Below are positions 42,799 through 51,805 of a stretch of 64,000 nt of DNA, in pieces. Under the pieces are notes generated by a model. That model was given only the letters and a program-made list of their open reading frames with translations, ran no database searches and was not told where the DNA came from. Source of the DNA: Pseudevernia furfuracea (taxonomy: Eukaryota; Ascomycota; Lecanoromycetes; Lecanorales; Parmeliaceae); contig JAIUPT010000042.1 of the NCBI GenBank assembly GCA_022315425.1, positions 186,001 to 250,000 on the forward strand, given 5' to 3'. The position numbers and the translations under genes were made by a program. Each line of letters opens with the position of its first letter. Positions within the stretch are counted from its first letter, which is position 1.

Positions 42799-43737
42799 AT
42801 GTACTACTCCCTCAAGCACACCACACTCGGCGCCCTCCTCTTCGCCTTGGCCGCTGGAGCAGCTGCTCCAGCTCCAGCCCCAGCACCCTCCTTCCCCAAC
42901 AGTACAACCCCAGGCTACGGCACCGTGACCACAACCGCGCTGACCCCCCACGTCATCCGCGCCACCATCAACAACCCCCCCATCAACCTCTGGGACCACA
43001 AGCTCTCCTCGGACTTGTCCACCTTCATCTCCACCCTCGCCGCCAACGCCGACAGCCCCACCCGTCCCAAAGTGGTCATCCTCTCCAGCTCCAACCCGGC
43101 ATTCTTCATCGCCCACCTCGACCTCCACGCCCTCTCCCCCGGCACCAACGCCACCGACCTCTGGCCCCGGCTGCTCGAAACCCGCACCCACCTCGCCACC
43201 CTCCCCATCGTCTTCGTCGCCGAAATCAACGGCCGCGCCGGCGGCGCCGGCAACGAAATCGCCGTCCAATGCGACATACGCTACGCGGGTCCCGCGGCCC
43301 GCCTGTACCAGCCCGAGGTCGGTCTGGGCTCGCTGTCCGGCGCCGGCGGGGTGCAGTTCCTCGTGGAGCTGGTCGGACGGGCGCGCGCGCTCGAGTACAT
43401 GCTGTCGGGCCGCGGCGTGGACGCCGCGACGGCCGCCGCCGTCGGGTGGGTCAACGAGGCGTTTGCGACGGAGCGGGAACTGCGCCAAGGGGTGGACGCG
43501 CTGGCGGAGAGGATCGCGGCGTTCCCGGCGCAGGGGATCGCGGCGGTCAAGGCCCGGGTCAATGTGCGGAAGCCGAGCGAGGCGGATCTGCAGGGTGACG
43601 ATGATTTGTTCTTGCGGCTGGGGCAGACGGAGGTGGTGCAGGGAGCTGCGGGTCGGTTTTTGGAGTTATCGGGAGACCAGACGGCTGGGGCGTTTGAGTT
43701 GGGGTTGCCGGCTGATTTGGTGGAGCTTGTGTCGTGA
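42799..43737 (+). CDS. Crotonase (enoyl-CoA hydratase/isomerase) fold protein with a predicted signal peptide (312 aa)
   Basis: Single exon from ATG 42799. The first 22 residues form an N-region/hydrophobic core ('LGALLFALAAGAAA') like a secretory signal, followed by a 'PAPAPAPS' linker. From about residue 40 the crotonase fold is clear: 'VIRATINNPPINLWDHKLSS', first oxyanion-hole strand 'VVILSSSNPAFFIAHLDL', second hole 'VAEINGRAGGAGNEIAVQCD', and 'YQPEVGLGSLSGAGGVQFLV' with the usual catalytic-glutamate position. Then comes the C-terminal helical part 'VGWVNEAFATERELRQGVDA'. The canonical FSAG-x-D of hydratases is FFIAHLD here. The gene is strikingly GC-rich at third positions compared with its neighbours. 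A CoA-dependent enzyme in the secretory path would be unexpected, so location and substrate are open. Confidence 0.85.
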   Translation: MYYSLKHTTLGALLFALAAGAAAPAPAPAPSFPNSTTPGYGTVTTTALTPHVIRATINNPPINLWDHKLSSDLSTFISTLAANADSPTRPKVVILSSSNPAFFIAHLDLHALSPGTNATDLWPRLLETRTHLATLPIVFVAEINGRAGGAGNEIAVQCDIRYAGPAARLYQPEVGLGSLSGAGGVQFLVELVGRARALEYMLSGRGVDAATAAAVGWVNEAFATERELRQGVDALAERIAAFPAQGIAAVKARVNVRKPSEADLQGDDDLFLRLGQTEVVQGAAGRFLELSGDQTAGAFELGLPADLVELVS

Positions 43738-46700
43738 ATCAGGAATGTGAAGTCCTCGAATGTGTGAGACTGCGGATTGGTAGATCGGAGTCACCGAATG
43801 AATGGATGATTTTCAAGCGTTCTGCAAATTAAGTCTTCAAGGATTGGTTCAATCCCATCTTACCGTTCCAAGAGGGCGTGAAGCCCTTGCACGTGCCCTA
43901 TCAATCTCAAGCAAGACGCAAAGCAATGGGAACATATCCTGTCGAGCAGCTTCATGTTACGGTCAAGTAGCGGCCACTGAGAGCACACGAACGTGGCTTC
44001 CCGGGTTCCCTACGAGGGGGCCGGGAGGCATCATCCCTGGCAATTGCGCCTGCTTTCTCGCCCGGAAGAAAATCCCCGTCGTCATAGCTGACAGAACAGC
44101 CTCTCAGCTCATGCGTGCCCTGTCTGATGGCGTCTCGAATCTTGCGTCGGTGCAGCTGAAACTTGACACTGCCGGTGTGCACACCGGCCAACACGTCAAG
44201 ATGATATCGCCGGTGATCGGGTTTCATGGACTGAGCGAGGGCTCGCTCACGGAGCGCTGGAACGTAGGCGTATAGATAAGAGATCAGAAAAAGCAGATGA
44301 ATTGTACAGCTTGCCAGTGCAAGGGGGGGCCTCCAAAACACTGTCGATCAAGGTATCCAGGAGCTGCGGCAATGGCGGCAAGAAGACCTCGATGCTAGAG
44401 GTGCGATCAAAGTCCTCGGGTAGGTCATAGTTACAATTTGCTGCTGGTAGTAGGACGGTAAGTAGCCGGTCTGGAAGAAACTAGATCGTCTTCATGGTCT
44501 AAGCGTTGCATCAATTGCTCATCAACAGTGGCGTTTTCCACGTTAGACGGTCGTGGTGTGGACATCAAGCCTTTTTCCGTCAGATTTCCTGCAGCCATGT
44601 GGATGTCGGGGATAGCAAGATACAGATCGAATATGATGGTCGTAACACGGTGAAGCGCAAGAGCATCTTCAAACCACACAGCGCAGGGAATTCCTTCATC
44701 TTGGAAGATGTGGCAAAGCTGGTACCTATCTTATTTGGTCGCAGGGTTTTGGTTTAAGGCGTGACATAGCCACCGAAGTGCTGAGGCACTCAATGGGTAT
44801 CAGACTGCCACTAGTGTTCTCAGTTCCCACACCATTGATGCTTTGTCTACAGAACGGGATACAGGCCTATCATCCGTCACATAAAACTTTCCCGGTATGC
44901 TATCGGAAGAATGACCACGAATAGCCGCCCTCCCTACAAATGGTACCAGCAGAGCATTTGCAGCTATTTGCATCATCAGTTCACGAACGTTTTTTGACAC
45001 AAGTGCCAAGGCACACCCAGAGACGATAAAGAGGCACGGAGCAATGAAACAGAACCACAGGCTGAGGACCCTGAAGATAGCCGTTGAAAGGCTGAGACTC
45101 ATGCTGGTTGCCAGCCAGCTGGGTCATGCACCTAAAGGCTCGTGCATAAGGGAGCTCCTGCATCATGTGATCTCGTACGTCTTCCCTCTAGCATACATAA
45201 ATTACCACCAAGAGCTAGCGAATCGTTTGTAGCTCCATCGAAAACAGCTCCGAGTTTCCATACGTCTCTTCTGCGCTCGCGACTTTCTGCGAGTGAGAGA
45301 AGAAAAGAATTGACGGTGTTGAATAATACGGGGGAGATAGTCCCTTTTTTTGCTATTCCTATTTCTATAATTCCTTAGGAGCGCGCTAAGATGAAAAGCA
45401 GGATAAGATGGCTATGGCTTGATGGCCAGAGAGCGTGCTCCGCCTTGAGTCTCAGGACCCAAGAAGTCCAAGAAATGGGCTGTGAAGAGCCTTGCTCCTG
45501 TGGGCTCAACATCGTTTCCTTAGAAAGAAGGATGAAATGCCCAAGTGAGCCGTAATTTCGAAGCTTTCCGAGCAGGTGCTCTCAAAGCAATTTCAGCAAA
45601 CGGGGACATGCATAACGCTGATTTCTTGTGCCGGGAAAGATGTTCCCTCACAAAGGCCATTGCCTCTTTCGCTCCTCACCATTCTCCTGGCCATGCGATC
45701 AGTCTACATGTCCTGTTGAATGTGCCATTCACTGCGATGGAGGATTTTGAGATGCAGGATTTTGGCTGCTCGAAGCTTGGTCCTCAGAATTGAGGATGGG
45801 TATTCTCGGTGAAGGGTCGAAGGTCCAGTGAAAATAAATCCCGCGATCGCAATCTCCCTGTTCCATGAGTTTCCAAAAGCTCGGAAATTGGCGGGGGCAC
45901 CTGCATGAATGGACGGAGTAAAGTTGAGGAAGAAAATACTCGCCGTGGGAGCAAAAGATATGCATGAGCATTTAAAGCGCGTGCAATTGGCAGTTGCAGA
46001 GCCGTCTGACTGCAGCAAGGGATTAAAATGTTGGCAATAATCATGGAATTATGGAATTATGGAAGGTTATGGAAGATTAAGATTATTTTTGGACCAGTTC
46101 TTCGGCAGTGGAGAAGTGGGGAAGCCGAAGTGTGAACGGGATGGCGCGAACTACTTTCCTTAGCGCCACCTCACCTCCGCATCTTCCTCAGATCATCATT
46201 CATCAATCATCATTCATCATTCATGGCTCATCATTCATGGCTCATCATTCATGGCAAAGAGCAACTACTACTATGTGGGGGGTTACATTATTGGCTGGTG
46301 TGTGCATGACGTTGGCCAAGCATGTCATTGCCCTCATTATTAGATCTGAAGTGAAGGTATTACTATTGAATTGTTGATTGGAGGGCCGGCTGATATGAAT
46401 CATGTGATATGTGATACTGTACTGCACCTTGCCCAAGTCGGTTCGGAGTCTTTCACACCGGGGCAGTTCGAATGAAGTCTCGACCCAGGATTACCCTATG
46501 ATTTTCCTTATGCCCATGTGCTCCTTCCACAATGCCGGAGCCAATCAATTAAGCACTTAAAGGAAAGTATGCTGCATCTCCCGGCAAATGTGACGCGGAT
46601 CATTAATAAGGGCAAGTTACCTTAATCAACTACAGTACAGTACTAACGAAAGAATAACGAAGATCAAGCCAAGTAAATAAACCTCCCATTTCTCCGCATT

Positions 46701-47050
46701 ATTCGTATTTCCCTCAACTCAATCTCACATCATAATTCATTCATATTCACTTTCACCTTCACTTTCACCTTCACTTTCACAATAACAATAATAACAATCC
46801 CCTCCTCCCCTGCGCATACCCGTCTCACCATCCCAATTCTGCTCCTGCGACTCGGCAATTTGCATACCATATACCCATTGATCTTTCCATTTCCAAGCAC
46901 GCTCGCCTGATATTTCCCTTCCCCCGGATCGACTGCTATACAATCCCTTCTCACCCTCATCACTATTCAAACCGAGCGATTGAGTCTTCCAACCCACCCT
47001 ACCTCCACTTCCACTCCCCTTGGTCTCTTGAAGACCTCCTCTCCATCACC
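43738..47050. other. 3.3-kb gene-poor stretch
   Basis: ORFs of 60-157 codons occur on both strands (for example 43802-44275 plus, 44800-45102 minus), but none shows a family motif or a consistent exon structure. The last part before 47051 should hold the acetate-transporter promoter and contains a 12-bp CACTTTCACCTT direct repeat at about 46746-46780. Confidence 0.45.
46191..46256. repeat. Short direct repeats (TCATCATTCATGGC type)
   Basis: Several copies of ATCATTCAT, the last three as a 15-bp unit TCATGGCTCATCATT, in tandem. Confidence 0.8.
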
Positions 47051-48132
47051 ATGGCCACCCATCCCAACACCGACTTCACCGGCAACGCCCCCGACAATTA
47101 CAACAAAGAAACCAACGGTAACGACGGCATGAACCGCCAAATGACCCACGAGGAACAACAAACCGCCAAAGCTGCCGCTCGCTTTGGCTACGGTCCTCTC
47201 GCTCATGTCAACACTGCCAATGGCGAACAGCGCCTGCCCGCTTTCGGAGGAGAGTTCCAACCCGGTCTCTACAAGCAGGTCAAGGACCGTGGTATCGCCA
47301 ACCCGGCACCCTTGGGTCTGTGCGCCTTCGCCTTGACCACCTTCGTCTTGGGCTTGATCAACATGGGGACAAGAGGGCTGAGTGCTCCCAATTTGGTGGT
47401 CGGTCTTGCCTTTGGATACGGAGGTTTGGTGCAACTGCTTGCCGGCATGTGGTATGTTCTCCTCACCCTTCAATCCAGAACCAACCCTGCCACCGACAGC
47501 GCTGACCATCGTTGCGCAGGGAAATGGCTGTTGGTAACACCTTTGGTGCCACTGCGCTATCTTCCTACGGCGGGTTCTGGCTCTCATTTGCCGTCATCCT
47601 CACCCCCGGCGGCTTTGACATTCAGGCTCAACTCATGGCTGCGAGTGACACCGCTTTCTTAGACGAATTCGGTCTTTACCTGATGGTCAGTCCATGGTTT
47701 CTCCAGTCTTTCTTCCCGGCATCTGCTTACCATACCTCCAGGGCTGGTTCATCTTCACGACCCTGCTACTGTTCTGCACCCTCCGCTCGACAGTAGCCTT
47801 CTTCTCCCTCTTCTTCTCTCTGGACATGGCATTTTTGCTCCTCGGTATCGGCTACCTACATCGGGACGCCATGGGTGCGCCAAATCCACCTGTTATCAAG
47901 GCCGGCGGCTTTTTCGCGTTGCTCGCGGCATTCTTGGCCTGGTACAACGCTTTGGCTGGTATTGCGGACGACTCGAACAGGTAGGCCTTCTCCTCCTCTA
48001 CCTACTAAACAGCGGAACACAAGCTGACCTTGCTCAAGCTTCTTCATTGTCCCAGTAGCACATTTCCCCTGGTCTGTCAAGGCAATGCAAGAAAAGGGTA
48101 AAATCGACGCAGAAGGCAACAAGATCGCTTAG
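47051..48132 (+). CDS. Acetate transporter of the GPR1/FUN34/YaaH family (four exons, 299 aa)
   Basis: Model: join(47051..47451, 47520..47685, 47742..47980, 48039..48132); introns of 68, 56 and 58 bp, all in phase. A ~75-residue hydrophilic N-terminus ends 'FGGEFQPGLYKQVKDRGIAN', then 'PAPLGLCAFALTTFVLGLIN' (the NPxPLGL family signature), 'LAFGYGGLVQLLAGMWEMAV', 'NTFGATALSSYGGFWLSFAV' and four further membrane segments. The C-terminus is 'FFIVPVAHFPWSVKAM'. Homologues (yeast Ady2, Aspergillus AcpA, Yarrowia Gpr1) carry acetate/proton or sense acetate at the plasma membrane and are induced by acetate and repressed by glucose. Start ATG 47051 precedes the conserved tail-like N-terminus. Confidence 0.93.
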
Positions 48133-48600
48133 AATACGGTTTGGAGACTATGTGTGGTGCTCTGCGGGCGGGATCGGTATACCACTTTAATGATCCTTCT
48201 TGTTGGATTGAGTTTGAAAGCAACACACTTGGGGTTTGGTTGCTGTTGCCTGGACACTTTTCTGAAGGCGTTGTATCTATCTATTCTGCTAGGGAATTCA
48301 TAGGAAAGCAGCATTTTCGGAAACCATCAGGCCCACATTCATGTTTGGACCTACAAGCGCAGTGATGGTGGATGTCGTGCTGAAGTGCAATAGCCTCCTC
48401 AGCAACACGATACCCCGCCACAGGCATAGACATAGACACCCGACTTCTTCGTGCTCCATTGTCTTTCCAACTGTGCAGCACCTAACCCTTCCGCCAACGA
48501 CCTACTCTAGCAACCTCTCCCTGTCTACCCCATCTCCCACAATCCAATCTACCAGTTTCTCCTCACGTCCCCACCTTCTTACCTCTGGCCTCCCACTCCG
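48133..48600. other. Intergenic, left edge of a simple-repeat region
   Basis: No gene. The sequence becomes strongly pyrimidine-rich on the plus strand from about 48480. Confidence 0.6.
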
Positions 48601-48628
48601 CCAACCTCCCCATCATCTCCTCCATCTC

Positions 48629-48647
48629 TCACACACACACACACACA

Positions 48648-48682
<35 letters not shown>
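48629..48682. repeat. (CA)n followed by (CT)n microsatellite
   Basis: About ten CA units directly followed by about sixteen CT units, in a pyrimidine-rich stretch that reaches about 48840. Confidence 0.97.
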
Positions 48683-48688
<6 letters not shown>

Positions 48689-48840
48689 TCTCACACGCCT
48701 CTCCACTCCTGCCAACCTGTTTATCCATCTCTCTTCATCCCATTAGTATCCCAAGACGTTACTACCCCCTTTTTTTCCCCTTTGTCTTCCGCTTTTTTCT
48801 TCCGCTTTTTTCCCCCTTTCCTTTCTTTGCTTCTGGCACT

Positions 48841-48847
48841 GATTGAC

Positions 48848-48890
<43 letters not shown>

Positions 48891-49000
48891 CTGACTGATT
48901 GACTGATTGATTGATTGACTGATTGATTGATTGACTGACTGATTGACTGACTGAATGACTGACTGACTGAATGACTGACTGAATGACTGACTGACTCACT
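48841..49000. repeat. Tetranucleotide array (GATT/GACT)n
   Basis: About forty 4-bp units, mainly GATT at the left and GACT/GAAT at the right, with interspersed variants. Confidence 0.97.
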
Positions 49001-49037
49001 CACCCACCTCATCACTGCTACCCCCCACGCACGCAGG

Positions 49038-49122
49038 TAGATGATGATGATGATGATGATGGTGATGAATTGCCATCCACTGACGCAGAGCAGAGCAGAG
49101 CAGAGCAGAGCAGAGCAGACAG
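49038..49122. repeat. (GAT)n trinucleotide and (AGAGC)n pentanucleotide arrays
   Basis: GAT units at 49038-49066 and about seven AGAGC units at 49086-49121. Confidence 0.95.
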
Positions 49123-49148
49123 AAAACTTCTCAGGATTATGGACGATG

Positions 49149-49150
<2 letters not shown>

Positions 49151-49185
<35 letters not shown>

Positions 49186-49348
49186 GGAGAGAGAGAGAGA
49201 GAAAGAGGGAGAAAGAGCACGTACACACGGACGGACGCACGGACGCACGGACTGATGGACGGAAGGGTGAGAGATAGATGGGTTGGGTGGATGGATAAGG
49301 TAGGATAGATAGAGAGATAGATAGAGAGATAGAGAGATAGATAGATGG
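49151..49348. repeat. (GA)n, GGACGCAC and GATA/GAGA arrays
   Basis: A near-perfect GA array at 49151-49190 runs into GA-rich sequence to 49218. It is followed by ACGGACGC units (49228-49256) and GATAGA/GAGATA units (49272-49348). The strand is almost pure purine and is the mirror of the CT-rich block at 48651-48682. Confidence 0.95.
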
Positions 49349-50516
49349 GCAGAGGGGCCGGGGTAGATCGGGCTTGGGAGGTTGGGAAGTCGGATATGCC
49401 TTGGTATGGTATGGTATGTCATGTTGTATGTAGTATGTTGGTGAGACTTTTTAAAGCTCTTGATTGGGCAGGGTGTCGGAGTTGATGGTTCTTTTGGTTT
49501 TTGGTTCCCGGGGCATCTACGAAGCGGAGAGGGAAAGATGAGGAGGGGATCGTACATGTATAGATGTATGTATGTAGGGATGGGCAGCGAGTTCATTGTT
49601 ACTGGACTTCGAGAGAGGGGGGTCAAGGGTGGTAGGTTCCTAGAGCTGTACAGTGAGATGCAGAGGGTCTTGGGGCAGCACACTGGATCCAGGGAATTGC
49701 TGATATATGGGAAGTACGAGGGGATGAGATACTTTCTTGGGTCTTGTGCGAGAGGATGCAATCTCACCATGGGACGGCAAAAGAGTCAATGTCTGTACAG
49801 ACGCAGCAACAGGAGACAGCACAGGTTTGATTCATTTCATTTCCATTATTAGAGAGTGTGTGTAGCTAAGGCACCACGGCGGCATTCCTAATATACAAGC
49901 GACTGGGAATCGCAATTGGAATCTGTTTGGGTGAGAGCTCTATCGGGTATCTCCTCCTCACGAGCCAAAGCAATGAGCGCCAGACAACGTGGAACAGACC
50001 CTTGCGGGTGCTGCTGCTGCTGGGCAGAAAAGAATGTTTGCATGCCGTTGCTGCTAGATGTGCGACCTCCTCTCGTATCCTATCGGCCTTGGATCAAAAT
50101 ATCCAAGCCTGTTGAACAATTTTCCGGAGCCCCTAGGCTCTTCCATCAATGGGCCTAAACTGGTGCTGCATTGTATGCTTGCTTTTGATATGATAATCCG
50201 CCAGTGATGGCCTTCCTTTTCATGTACCGTGAACAAGACGATGAGCTGAAGCCGATGGAGGAAACTATAACATGACATAACCGATGCTGGACTGGACGCT
50301 ATCAATGCTGAACTGACAATGTGGCTAATGCGAGAATGATGGTGGGTATGGTACAAGTAGATGCTATGAGATGCGGTGTCTGGGCATTCCCAAGCTGCAG
50401 AGTCTGGCCGAAGAGATCCATGGTAGATCCAATGGTCAACTATGGTTAGTGATAAGGCCAGGATCTCTGCGAAGATGATTCGATTGAGGAGGATTCGGCT
50501 TGTAGATCATACCAGC
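49349..50516. other. Intergenic, no supported gene
   Basis: Downstream of the cyclin gene. A purine-rich start, otherwise unremarkable; no credible ORF. Confidence 0.6.
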
Positions 50517-51805
50517 CTAGTACATCGGAGTCATGTGACTGATTGACGGCAGCGAGAAAGGCACTGCTTGTTGCTGGAATGGCGGCAGGTTTCCAGGGGT
50601 TGGCGGACGACGTAGACCTCCTAAACCTGGATTTTGATTGGTCTTGAACGGATTTTGATCGACGTTGAAGTACTCATCGTGTGTTGGGGTAATTGGAGGC
50701 GTTGGGCATCCATTATTGATGCCAGGAACGAGTTGTGATGGCTTCGTCGGCGTGACAGGCGTTCCATTGTGTGGGAAATTTCCAAACCGCTCAGAGCACT
50801 TCTCTGATGGCGGGGTAGGTGGAGCATTAGCATAGCATCTGCTGATCGAGGCTTGCCTAGCTAGAACTTCCTCCAGAATGATGGACACTCGCGAAAGACG
50901 AGCTGCCTGGTATTTAGTATGCAAGACCTTGGAAGGTCGGAGCAGTTGCTTGGACAGAGTGCATAAAGTATCCGAGTCGTACTTCGCAGCCCATTCAGTA
51001 CTTAAAGCTTGGGGGCGATTGAGGATGCACCGCGCCAAAGCCAATGAAGAGCGAGCCATGTCGGATGGGCGCTTGGAGACGAAGTCCTTCTGAAACATGG
51101 CGATTTCTGAGATATAGCACGCCATATGCTCGACTTCAGGATCATAAGCCACGTTCTCAAGCGCCACTTGAAGGAAGCCGTCGATCGTAGGATGGCCAAT
51201 GATCCAGTCCAGAGTCTGCAGCACATGCCATTCCATCTGGGTGAACATGTCGTCTTCGTAAAGTCCACAACACATTTGCTTGAGCTCTTTGATCGTGGGC
51301 ACACGGTCTTTTCTGTCACCATACTTCGCAGCTATGAGCAATGCCGAACATCCCACCAGCTGGTAATGCTTCTTGTATACAATTCGCCGAGAACAGTATC
51401 GGTCAAGTAGGTTGATGGTCAAGAAGAGAGTCTCTGGTAAAAGGCCGAACGCATTGTGAGCTTCAATCAAGAAGTCAACGAGGTATGGACGCATGAACCA
51501 TTTGATCTCTGTCTGGATGTCGATTGAGGCAACATCTGGCAATGTTTTGCCCTGAACACGAGTGTCAGCATGAACGTGAACATATATCGAGCTTTAAGGC
51601 GCTTGACCTCCATCGTCTCCATGTGCCGCAGAACATCGTCTCTATATTCGCAGCTTGTCAATTGAGATAGATCCTCGGCAATGGCAAGCTGTGTTTGCCA
51701 TTTCTGACGCCTCTCGCGTTCCCTCAGCTCCTCCCGGAATCTCTTTTCCTGATCTTCATGAGACTCCACAAAGTAGCTTTCACATGGATTGTGGTAGAGG
51801 GCCAT
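50517..51805 (-). CDS. G1/S-specific cyclin, CLN/Puc1-like (two exons, 410 aa)
   Basis: Model: complement(join(50517..51551, 51608..51805)) with a 56-bp intron joining 'LRHMETME' to 'GKTLPDVASIDIQTEIKWF'. The cyclin box reads 'MRPYLVDFLIEAHNAFGLLP' (MRxxLVDFL), 'TLFLTINLLDRYCSRRIVYK', 'YQLVGCSALLIAAKYGDRKD' and 'DMFTQMEWHVLQTLDWIIGH'. These are the features of fungal G1 cyclins that activate the Cdc28/Cdk1 kinase at Start. The last ~110 residues are Pro/Ser/Thr-rich with many TP sites ('APPTPPSEK', 'GTPVTPTKPSQ', 'CPTPPITPTHDE', 'RPPTPGN'), the kind of tail that is phosphorylated and destroyed through SCF. Exon 1 carries an Arg/Glu-rich helix. Unusually long gene-free DNA (about 5 kb) lies upstream. 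Confidence 0.92.

Noticed and set aside
42790..43488. 232-codon frame antisense to the crotonase
   Set aside because: A Gly/Val-rich shadow caused by the GC-rich codons of the sense gene.
43840..43862. GGTTCAATCCC, resembling a tRNA T-arm
   Set aside because: The flanking bases do not form a 5-bp T-stem or a cloverleaf.
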